Shown: in pieces, positions 12,292-17,852 of the stretch | Numbering within the stretch: the first letter of the stretch is position 1 | Layout of the letters: each line of letters opens with the position of its first letter | Assembly: GCA_030018575.1 (NCBI GenBank) | Contig: JASEIA010000021.1 | Location: 1-17,852 of the forward strand | Length of the DNA stretch: 17,852 nucleotides | Direction of reading: 5' to 3' | DNA from: Nanobdellota archaeon | Lineage (GTDB): Archaea; Nanobdellota; Nanobdellia; SCGC-AAA011-G17; GW2011-AR17 | Program-made: the position numbers and the translations under genes | Notes under the pieces: generated by a model | What the model was told of the DNA's origin: nothing | Seen by the model: the letters and a program-made list of their open reading frames with translations, nothing else | Database searches by the model: none

Positions 12292-13347
12292 CTAATGATG
12301 CCCTATAATGCCGTCTGCATTGCCGTCAGCTGAGTCGCCTGCAACAATTTTCTTGTTTGAATCTTCCTCTTCCTTCCTGTCCTCTTCCTCTTGGGCCATC
12401 TCATTCTCTTCCTCGGCATTATCCCCTATCTCTTCAATCTTTCTCTTTATCTCTGTCTTGCCTATTGCAGCTTCTTTTATTACTTCATCGCCAATCATGT
12501 TCAATGCCCTGTTAAATGTGCTGCCTGAAATCATGCCTTTTGCAAGGCTGTTCTGCCCGCCGCCTTTCACAACATCCATGAACTCGGCAGGTATCATCAT
12601 CTTGGATGACTTCATGTTCTCCAATGCCTTTACATACAGGTATGAAAGAGTCCTGTCATCAAAGCTTTCAGTGCCCTTGCCTAAAGCCGCAGTCAGCACC
12701 CTTCTTGCCTCTGCAACAAACTTCTTTGCCTCAAGCGACTCGGCAGCAACCTTCTTTCCCCTCAATGCATCAAGTATCTGCCTTGGAGGCTCCATCTTCT
12801 CCATCTCGAAATTGTTTATCGTAAGCCCCCAGTTCTGCAGCGTTGGCTGGAGCTGCTCAATCATCATGCCTGCGATATCTTCGATGTTTATCAAAAGCTG
12901 GATGAATGTGAATTCCCCTGCAATGTCCCTGACCCTTGCGGTAATCATGTCCCTAAGCGCTGTCCTGTAGTTTTGAACTCCCAATGCAGCATTAACTGCA
13001 TTGCTTATGAAAAAGAACACGACTCCCTGCATCTTTATCTCAAGCCCTTCCCTTGATATGACAGGAACCTCAATCCTCTCCTGCTGCTCCCTCAGGTCAA
13101 GGACATAGCCCACTTTTTCAAACACAGGAATGACAATTGCCCAGCCTGAAGGCGAAACCCTGTGGAACTTGCCGAACCTGTATATAATGGCTGCATGGTA
13201 AGGGTCATACTTCTTTATGAAGAACTTGTAAAAGAGTATTGCAAATACGCCTGCTGCGGTGAATAAAGCAACAGGAAGCAATAAGTTAAGGAAATACAAT
13301 GCAAGCACCAAAGCTGCGAATATTAACAGTATGATTAAAGGCCACAT
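12292..13347 (-). CDS. SPFH/band-7 (stomatin-like) membrane protein
   Basis: A 351-residue membrane-scaffold protein. A long hydrophobic N-terminus (about 2-48, probably two segments or a hairpin) is followed by the SPFH domain (about 50-230): AAIIYRFGKFHRVSPSGWAIVIPVFEKV-type opening, the strand-rich LDLREQQERIEVPVISREGLEI region, and the helix with VQNYRTALRDMITARVRDI. Further on, KKVAAESLEAKKFVAEARR is the coiled-coil part through which these proteins oligomerise. The C-terminus (about 305-340) is strongly acidic. Stomatins often accompany membrane proteases; here the next two genes on the same strand are a c-di-AMP synthase and a site-2 protease. ATG 13347 is about 27 bp from the shared TATA box, so it is leaderless. 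The neighbourhood link is suggestive only. Confidence 0.85.
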   Translation of the reverse strand: MWPLIILLIFAALVLALYFLNLLLPVALFTAAGVFAILFYKFFIKKYDPYHAAIIYRFGKFHRVSPSGWAIVIPVFEKVGYVLDLREQQERIEVPVISREGLEIKMQGVVFFFISNAVNAALGVQNYRTALRDMITARVRDIAGEFTFIQLLINIEDIAGMMIEQLQPTLQNWGLTINNFEMEKMEPPRQILDALRGKKVAAESLEAKKFVAEARRVLTAALGKGTESFDDRTLSYLYVKALENMKSSKMMIPAEFMDVVKGGGQNSLAKGMISGSTFNRALNMIGDEVIKEAAIGKTEIKRKIEEIGDNAEEENEMAQEEEDRKEEEDSNKKIVAGDSADGNADGIIGHH

Positions 13348-13370
13348 ATCCTAGAAAGATAATTATATTG

Positions 13371-13378
13371 TTTAAATA
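13371..13378. promoter_or_regulatory. Shared palindromic TATA box for divergent SPFH and cysS genes
   Basis: TTTAAATA reads as TATTTAAA on the other strand, so it is TATA-like both ways. Its centre is about 27 bp from the SPFH ATG (13347, minus) and about 25 bp from the cysS ATG (13399, plus). Only 51 bp separate the two start codons, and both distances match leaderless archaeal promoters. One box may therefore direct both genes, or two pre-initiation complexes may compete for it. Confidence 0.6.
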
Positions 13379-13398
13379 CCTTTTGGCTAGAAACCAAA

Positions 13399-14874
13399 AT
13401 GGCTAAGTTAGAAAACCTTTTAAATGAAGCAGATATACAGCAAGTTATGAAGATATTCAATACACTCACAAAGAAAAAGGAGGAGTTTAAGCCTAATAAT
13501 CCAGATTTAATCAAGATGTATGTCTGCGGTGTTACAGTATATGGCAACCTGCATATGGGGCATATCCGCACATATATCGCATATGACATGATAAGAAATT
13601 ATTTTATTCATTTTAAGAATAAGAAAGTGCTGTTTGTGCAGAACATTACAGATGTAGGCCATATTATGGGGGATGCTGATGAAGGAGAGGATAAAATAGA
13701 GAACAAAGCTAACATTGAAAAAAAGCACCCGATGGAAATAGTGGACATGTATATTCAAAATATGTGGCAGGGGCTTGATGCTTTAAAATGCGACAGGCCA
13801 AATATTGCACCGAGGGCAACAGGGCATATTGTCGAAATAATAGATGCGGTAACTGAGCTTATCAAAAAGGGATATGCCTATGAGATTAATGGCGATGTAT
13901 ATTTTGATGTTTCAAAGTTTAAAGAATATGGGGCACTTTCCGGAAATAAAATCAAAGAATTAGAAGCAGGCGCACGCATAGAAGTCAATAATCGGAAGAG
14001 GCACCCTTTTGATTTTGCACTCTGGAAAAAAGCAGAGCAGGGGCATATAATGCAATGGTCCAGCCCATGGGGCAAAGGATACCCCGGATGGCATATAGAA
14101 TGTTCAGTAATGTCCCAAAAATATTTGGGATTACCTTTCGATATTCATGGCGGTGCCAGGGAATTGGCTTTTCCACATCACGAGAATGAAATTGCCCAAA
14201 CAGAAGCCCTAACTGGAAACAAAATGGTAAATTATTGGGTACATACCGGATTATTAATGATAAGCGGGCAAAAAATGGCAAAATCTATCGGAAATTTTAT
14301 AAATGTAAAAGAAGCATTAAAAAAACATAAAGCAAATATTATCCGCTTTTTTATACTTTCAAACTCTTATTCTGCCCCTATAGATCTAAAACCTGACTCA
14401 TTAGAATCGTCAAAAAAAGCTCTTGACAGGATAAACAATTACATAGCAAAATTACAGCAAGAAGCAAAAAATGAGCATTATAATGACCAATTAGGAGAAC
14501 GGTTAAATATTTTAAAATCAAAATTTGAAGAAGCTATGGATGACGATTTTAATACGCCTAACGCTATATCTTACCTTTTTGATTTTATTAATTATACAAA
14601 TAAGGCATTAGCATCCAATGAAGCCAGTCCCAAAAATGCCCGCGAAATTATCGCGTACTTAAAGAAGATTAATAAATTGTTCAAGGCATTTAAGTTCGCA
14701 TCAATTAGGCGCATAACAACTGCCCCAGAAATAGAGCGGCTAATTAGAGAACGAACAGAAGCAAGAAAAAAAGGCAATTGGAATAAGGCAGATAATTTAA
14801 GAAAAGAGCTATATTCAAGCGGAATAGAGCTTATCGACAACAAAGATGGAAGCACCACAATTATTAAAAGATAA
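13399..14874 (+). CDS. cysS: Cysteinyl-tRNA synthetase
   Basis: A 491-residue class I aminoacyl-tRNA synthetase charging tRNA-Cys. The HIGH motif is HMGH (52-55) after MYVCGVTVYG, and the KMSKS motif is KMAKS (292-296) in SGQKMAKSIGNF. The zinc site that selects cysteine is intact: Cys43, Cys235 (WHIECSVM), His260 and Glu264 (FPHHENE). The DALR-type anticodon region and tail to the stop are of normal length. The usual start of the family corresponds to Met17 (MKIFNTLTKKKEEFKP). The 16 extra residues are accepted because ATG 13399 is 25 bp from a TATA box and no ribosome-binding site precedes codon 17. Codons are more A/T-ending than in the genes to the left. A Cys-rich peptide gene follows 103 bp downstream. 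Confidence 0.96.
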   Translation: MAKLENLLNEADIQQVMKIFNTLTKKKEEFKPNNPDLIKMYVCGVTVYGNLHMGHIRTYIAYDMIRNYFIHFKNKKVLFVQNITDVGHIMGDADEGEDKIENKANIEKKHPMEIVDMYIQNMWQGLDALKCDRPNIAPRATGHIVEIIDAVTELIKKGYAYEINGDVYFDVSKFKEYGALSGNKIKELEAGARIEVNNRKRHPFDFALWKKAEQGHIMQWSSPWGKGYPGWHIECSVMSQKYLGLPFDIHGGARELAFPHHENEIAQTEALTGNKMVNYWVHTGLLMISGQKMAKSIGNFINVKEALKKHKANIIRFFILSNSYSAPIDLKPDSLESSKKALDRINNYIAKLQQEAKNEHYNDQLGERLNILKSKFEEAMDDDFNTPNAISYLFDFINYTNKALASNEASPKNAREIIAYLKKINKLFKAFKFASIRRITTAPEIERLIRERTEARKKGNWNKADNLRKELYSSGIELIDNKDGSTTIIKR

Positions 14875-14905
14875 GCCATTTTAAGAAATAGGTGTATAGA
14901 CTGCC

Positions 14906-14911
14906 TTTTTT
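14906..14911 (+). terminator. Possible T-run terminator after cysS
   Basis: A run of six T about 30 bases past the cysS stop. Archaeal RNA polymerase can stop at such runs without a hairpin. Weak evidence from sequence alone, but the promoter-like box of the peptide gene follows, so a boundary is expected here. Confidence 0.3.
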
Positions 14912-14936
14912 CAAGATTAGGACAGAAACCGAAAGC

Positions 14937-14972
14937 TTTATTAAGCTGTTGTTATCATTATCTAGTGGGGGT
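14937..14972 (+). promoter_or_regulatory. Promoter and ribosome-binding site of the Cys-rich peptide gene
   Basis: TTTATTAA (14937-14944) preceded by CGAAAGC could serve as TATA and BRE, placing the transcription start near 14965. GGGGGTG (14966-14972) then lies five bases before ATG 14978 and is the strongest ribosome-binding-like sequence in this part of the window. It contrasts with the leaderless neighbours and suggests high translation of the peptide, as expected for a modified-peptide precursor. Confidence 0.45.
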
Positions 14973-14977
14973 GCAAT

Positions 14978-15088
14978 ATGAAAGCAATAACACCGAAAGA
15001 TTATGAGAAAGAAGCAGGCATATTAGAACGATTTGGAAGAACCACTTGCTCATGCTCTAGCGGATGCATTATTTCAAGTTTAGCTTAA
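14978..15088 (+). CDS. 36-residue Cys-rich peptide, predicted RiPP precursor
   Basis: A small frame directly ahead of a radical SAM/SPASM gene. Residues 1-21 (MKAITPKDYEKEAGILERFG, then Arg) are charged, leader-like and partly helical. Residues 22-36 read TTCSCSSGCIISSLA, a short core rich in Cys, Ser and Thr with three cysteines in the spacing C-x-C-x3-C. This two-part design is what is known for sactipeptide, ranthipeptide and related precursors, in which a radical SAM enzyme links cysteine sulfur to the backbone or side chain of another residue. Support for coding: the strong ribosome-binding-like GGGGGTG, a TAG stop just upstream in frame, and 36 bases to the maturase start. The family is not recognised. 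Final structure and activity are unknown; that it is a substrate of the neighbour is inferred. Confidence 0.62.
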   Translation: MKAITPKDYEKEAGILERFGRTTCSCSSGCIISSLA

Positions 15089-15124
15089 TAATTAGCTTGG
15101 AATATCTGTTAAAGGATAGGCATA

Positions 15125-16180
15125 ATGAAAAGATTCAATAGTTCAAAATGTGGCGAATTTTTTTATATCCAATGGCATATTACTGAAAAATGCAATAATA
15201 ATTGTAAACATTGCTATTCTCGAAACCATCGTATAAAGAAAGATGTGAGTCTTCATGACTTTGAGCTTATTTTAAAGGATATAGAAAATATTTGTAAGCG
15301 CTGGGGAAGGATGGCACAGATTACGCTCATTGGCGGAGACCCTATGATACATCCTAAATTTAAAGAAATGGTTAGAATATTAGGCAAAAAAAGATGGGCA
15401 AGGCTATTAATCGCCGGGAATCCGGAGCCATTAACCCAAGAAATGATATCTTTTTTAAAACAAAACAATGTTTTTGCATATCAATTATCACTCGATGGGC
15501 TTAGAAATACGCATGACAAAATAAGGTATAACGGCAGTTTTAATATTACTACTAAAAAAATTAAGGAATTATCAGAATCCGGAATGCGGATACAAGTTAT
15601 GTCAACTATTTCCGAAAAGAATGTAACTGAAATGATACGTTTAATGAAACTTGCATACTCTCTTGGTGCACATAGATGGGCATTTTCACGATATGTTCCG
15701 CCTGTTGGAAATAAGCTTAAATTAAGCCCGCCCGCATATCTATCATTTTTAAAAAAGATGGAAAAAGCTCATAAGCCTTATGAACAAAAAGGATACCCAA
15801 AACAAATTAAAGATCCCCTCTGGACAACATTCAGGGGCATAAATACACAAACAGATTGTAATGACTGCAATGCCCAAAAAGATGGCTGCGGAATAGGAAC
15901 TCCCACGCTCGGAATATTGCCTGATAATACTATTATGGCATGCAGACGGCATGCAGGAAGCAAGTTGGGAAAATGGAACGGAAGCAACTTATTACATCTA
16001 TTTTTAAATTCTCCCACGATGAATAAATTAAGAAAAGTAGAAAAAATAAGAGGATGTAAATCTTGTAAATTCCTTTATTATTGCAGGGGATGCCGTGCTG
16101 TTGCTTATGCTGTTCGAGGAAATATTTATGACCCCGATCCTACATGTATTTTGCTTTATAATAAGAAAGCACAGCCATAG
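15125..16180 (+). CDS. Radical SAM/SPASM protein, predicted peptide maturase
   Basis: A 351-residue iron-sulfur enzyme. The radical SAM motif is C-x3-C-x2-C at Cys23, Cys27 and Cys30 (ITEKCNNNCKHCYS). A GGEP-like SAM contact reads GGDP at 70-73, and the barrel strand LSLDGLRNTHDKIR (121-134) is typical. The C-terminus has the SPASM pattern for two auxiliary clusters: Cys255, Cys273 (DNTIMACRRH), then C-x2-C-x5-C-x2-C at 311, 314, 320 and 323, and a last Cys341 in YDPDPTC. Two more cysteines (245, 248) precede it. Known SPASM proteins with this layout mature peptides (for example AlbA, PqqE, MftC) or activate enzymes. The Cys-rich 36-residue gene immediately upstream makes peptide maturation the best guess. 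No separate peptide-recognition domain is obvious, and no protease or exporter gene follows. Confidence 0.85.
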   Translation: MKRFNSSKCGEFFYIQWHITEKCNNNCKHCYSRNHRIKKDVSLHDFELILKDIENICKRWGRMAQITLIGGDPMIHPKFKEMVRILGKKRWARLLIAGNPEPLTQEMISFLKQNNVFAYQLSLDGLRNTHDKIRYNGSFNITTKKIKELSESGMRIQVMSTISEKNVTEMIRLMKLAYSLGAHRWAFSRYVPPVGNKLKLSPPAYLSFLKKMEKAHKPYEQKGYPKQIKDPLWTTFRGINTQTDCNDCNAQKDGCGIGTPTLGILPDNTIMACRRHAGSKLGKWNGSNLLHLFLNSPTMNKLRKVEKIRGCKSCKFLYYCRGCRAVAYAVRGNIYDPDPTCILLYNKKAQP

Positions 16181-16183
16181 AAA

Positions 16184-16762
16184 TTATGCTTTTTCAGCGA
16201 TTAATAGCGCTAGGCTATGCCTGTGAAATGTTCCGTCCAAGCCATGTTTTTCAGGCAGGGTAATTAATTCCTTGTAAATAATAATTCTCCAGCCGGAATA
16301 TAGCTTTTTTAATTCTCCCGCCTTAAATAAATGAGGAAAATTCTTAGATGGATTAGACTCAGTAAAGGCAGATATTATATTTATTCCGCCTTTAGATGTA
16401 TAATTTTGAATCTTATTAATAACCTTAAGCATATTTGCCTTGGGGAGAAAATGCAATACTGAGATAGCAATAATAGTACTATAAGGTTCATTAAACTTAA
16501 ATTTTTCTATGTCTTCAGGAATTATCTTAACCTTGAGCTTAGCCTGCTTTAGATTAAGCTTGAGCATTTGAATGGAAGCCAGGTCCTTTTCCAAGGCAGC
16601 CACTTTGAAGCCCAATTTAGCCAAAAAAAGGGCATTGCGCCCATCGCCAGAGCCTATATCCAATATATTGCCTGGGGGCATATATTTTACAGCTTTTGTT
16701 ACAATCTGTGATGGCTTTTTACCCCATTTATATGAGGGCTTAATTAATTTTATAGCAACCAT
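16184..16762 (-). CDS. TehB-like SAM-dependent methyltransferase
   Basis: A class I methyltransferase of about 192 residues. Motif I reads NILDIGSGDGRNALFLAKLG, the TehB-type LDIGxGxGRN loop in which Asn follows Arg. It is followed by VAALEKD at strand 2, PEDIEKF, and AISVLHFLP at strand 4. The end, GLDGTFHRHSLALLIAEK, is also TehB-like. Such enzymes methylate small molecules including tellurite and selenite species; the substrate here is open. Start choice: the frame extends to an ATG at 16846, but a TATA-like box (minus strand, about 16790-16797) fits ATG 16762, and the homologous region begins only after it. It is convergent with the radical SAM gene, three bases apart. It may be a tailoring enzyme of the peptide cassette or an unrelated neighbour. 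Confidence 0.78.
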   Translation of the reverse strand: MVAIKLIKPSYKWGKKPSQIVTKAVKYMPPGNILDIGSGDGRNALFLAKLGFKVAALEKDLASIQMLKLNLKQAKLKVKIIPEDIEKFKFNEPYSTIIAISVLHFLPKANMLKVINKIQNYTSKGGINIISAFTESNPSKNFPHLFKAGELKKLYSGWRIIIYKELITLPEKHGLDGTFHRHSLALLIAEKA

Positions 16763-16916
16763 ATTAAAAATTATAAGCATTAATAATTGATATATGTTTG
16801 GGATTGAGGATTTAGCATCGATTTTTGCAATAAAACAAATAATCAAAGAAAAACTAAACTTTAGCGTTTTCCCTCTTCAAAAATAATCCAGTTTGATAAG
16901 ACTAAGGGCTTAACCC

Positions 16917-17025
16917 AAAATAAAGTGATACATTTACAAAGCTCTGTGCCCAATAATTCTATGCAAAACGAGGAAGATATAGTTAGAAAAAAGCTGACGA
17001 TCTGTTAAAAATATCACTTTATTTT
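16917..17025. repeat. 109-bp element with 14-bp perfect terminal inverted repeats
   Basis: AAAATAAAGTGATA at 16917-16930 is exactly complementary to TATCACTTTATTTT at 17012-17025. The 81 bp between the arms are A+T-rich and carry no gene. The size and perfect ends resemble a miniature inverted-repeat transposable element, but no flanking target duplication is visible. It could instead be a long-range stem in an RNA, or two copies of one binding site. Confidence 0.5.
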
Positions 17026-17131
17026 TTAGTGGTCCCTAAAACTGGCTCTAATTGGCTTATAGCCCTTGAAAACAAGTTTTAAAGGCAATTTTGTGGATAC
17101 AAAAACGCAAAGCCCGAGAGAAAAAGAAACC

Positions 17132-17139
17132 TTTAAATA
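17132..17139 (+). promoter_or_regulatory. TATA box of the coiled-coil gene
   Basis: TTTAAATA, preceded by GAAACC (BRE-like), is centred 26-27 bp before ATG 17162. It predicts a leaderless message and supports the start of the incomplete gene. Confidence 0.6.
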
Positions 17140-17161
17140 GCCCTTATCCATCACCCAACAC

Positions 17162-17852
17162 ATGGCGCACTGGAGAGAAAGCGTAAATCCCGAGATAAAA
17201 GCCCATTTTGAGAGGCTTGTAACAAAGTCAGCGCATCACAAGGAAGCCTATGAAAATGCAAGGCAAAGCGCAATTGCGCAGCTCTGGACCGCAAACGCAA
17301 TACAGGAGAAGGAGCTTGACGAATTAAGGGAGAAAATAGCGCTTCTTGAAAAGGCAGTGCAGGTTCTTGCAGGCAAAGGAAAGCTGGCTGAGCAGGCTGT
17401 GATGAAGGCAAATTTTGTGGAGAAAGCGCTCACTGAGATTACAGGCAAAAAGCCAGAAGAGGAGAAAATAGACGCAAACAAGGCAATGAGGGATGTGATT
17501 TCAAGAGTTCGTGTTGCGAGGAAAATGGATAATGAAATGCAAAATGCGGAAAAGAAAGAGGAAGCAATGCCTGTTCCGGGATCCTGCATCTGCAATGAGG
17601 AAGACAGCAATGTATTATGCAGGCACCCTAATCTTGTGAAAGAGAAAGGTTATTTGTATTACATCAGCAAGGAAGGCAACCTTGCAAGAGTGCCAATGTC
17701 AAGGGGCTCTGAAAAGGAAAAAGGAAAGCAGGAAATACTGCACCAGTGCAATATCAAAAGGGAAAATGAATGGCTTTATTATGTTGACAAGCAGATGAAC
17801 GCGGCAAAGGCAAAGATGGAACGTAAAGAGGCAAAGAAAGAAAGCCCTGCGA
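17162..17852 (+). CDS. Coiled-coil protein of unknown function, incomplete at the window edge
   Basis: An open frame of 230 codons running off the right edge, beginning MAHWRESVNPEIKAHFERLV. Residues 30-95 are rich in Glu, Lys, Ala and Leu and should form a long coiled coil. Residues 140-155 carry Cys142, Cys144, Cys153 and His155 (GSCICNEE, then LCRHPN), a possible small metal knuckle. Two related segments follow, EKGYLYYISKEGNLARVPM (161-179) and ENEWLYYVDKQMNAAKAKM (201-219), like copies of a short beta repeat with a YLYY core and a charged turn. No signal peptide or membrane segment is seen. No family is recognised. Coding is strongly supported by length, composition and a well-placed TATA box. 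Confidence 0.85.
   Translation, partial: MAHWRESVNPEIKAHFERLVTKSAHHKEAYENARQSAIAQLWTANAIQEKELDELREKIALLEKAVQVLAGKGKLAEQAVMKANFVEKALTEITGKKPEEEKIDANKAMRDVISRVRVARKMDNEMQNAEKKEEAMPVPGSCICNEEDSNVLCRHPNLVKEKGYLYYISKEGNLARVPMSRGSEKEKGKQEILHQCNIKRENEWLYYVDKQMNAAKAKMERKEAKKESPA

Larger units (their letters stand above)
16847..17161. other. Intergenic region holding an inverted-repeat element and a promoter
   Basis: A 315-bp stretch with no convincing gene. It holds a 109-bp element bounded by inverted repeats (16917-17025) and, at its right end, the promoter of the following coiled-coil gene. A frame at 16865-17008 is open for 47 codons but has no good start and no recognisable similarity. No tRNA or other known RNA is seen. 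Confidence 0.5.

Noticed and set aside
12295..12336. C-box-like ATGATG followed by CTGA, as in a C/D guide RNA
   Set aside because: The C box lacks its final A, there is no internal D'/C' pair, and the stretch is explained as the coding end of the SPFH gene on the other strand.
16763..16846. Longer N-terminus of the TehB-like protein
   Set aside because: The extra 28 residues are not family-like and lie upstream of or across the TATA-like box near 16790-16797.
16865..17008. 47-codon open frame ending MQNEEDIVRKKLTIC
   Set aside because: No convincing start, promoter or family likeness, and it crosses one arm of the inverted-repeat element. Frames of this length are common by chance in A+T-rich DNA.
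16911..17031. Target-site duplication flanking the 109-bp element
   Set aside because: The flanks (AACCC on the left, TTAGT on the right) do not match, so transposition is not proven.
1..17852. CRISPR array, rRNA or tRNA genes
   Set aside because: No regularly spaced repeats and no recognisable rRNA or tRNA sequence on either strand.

Overview
The window looks archaeal, most likely a DPANN-type lineage (Woesearchaeota/Pacearchaeota-like; the rank is inference). The evidence is a FEN-1/XPG flap nuclease, a Trm-G10 tRNA methyltransferase, a DacZ-type diadenylate cyclase, AAA ATPases of archaeal families, and a repeated promoter layout in which an AT-rich TATA box sits about 25-28 bp upstream of the start codon with no ribosome-binding site (leaderless genes). 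Genes are tightly packed, with overlapping stop and start codons. Some bacterial-type genes are mixed in (Lgt and a Lit-like transacylase).

Layout. 1-331: decayed 3' end of a TnpB gene with an IS200/IS605-type right end. 334-1734 (-): ATPase with a DUF234-type nuclease-like C-terminus. 1925-2675 (+): winged-helix nucleotidyltransferase (MNT antitoxin-like) followed by the wreck of its HEPN-like partner. 2703-3809 (+): THUMP-like methyltransferase. 3806-4311 (-): glutaredoxin and a small membrane protein. 4439-5863 (-): second ATPase (AAA_14/DUF4143), with paired inverted repeats around its TATA box. 5913-8213 (-): a translationally coupled operon of FEN-1, Lit-like protein and Lgt. 8398-8529 (+): a 43-residue helix-turn-helix-like protein. 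8666-10402 (+): AP-endonuclease-2-type TIM barrel and Trm-G10. 10399-13347 (-): SPFH protein, diadenylate cyclase and site-2 protease. 13399-14874 (+): cysS, sharing one palindromic TATA box with the divergent SPFH gene. 14978-16180 (+): a 36-residue Cys-rich peptide followed by a radical SAM/SPASM protein. 16184-16762 (-): TehB-like methyltransferase. 17162 to the end (+): an incomplete coiled-coil protein.

Two systems stand out. The first is the peptide plus radical SAM/SPASM pair at 14978-16180. It looks like a ribosomally made, post-translationally modified peptide (RiPP) cassette: leader, C-x-C-x3-C core, and a maturase with the radical SAM motif plus the auxiliary-cluster cysteines of SPASM proteins. 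The second is the FEN-1/Lit-like/Lgt operon. It pairs bacterial-type lipoprotein lipidation with a homologue of the enzyme that moves an acyl chain within a lipoprotein, in a genome whose membrane lipids would be expected to be ether-linked. Smaller points of interest are the broken HEPN/MNT pair with an operator-like palindrome, operator-like inverted repeats at both ATPase promoters, the shared bidirectional TATA box, and a 109-bp element with 14-bp perfect terminal inverted repeats. No database search was possible, so family names rest on recognised motifs.
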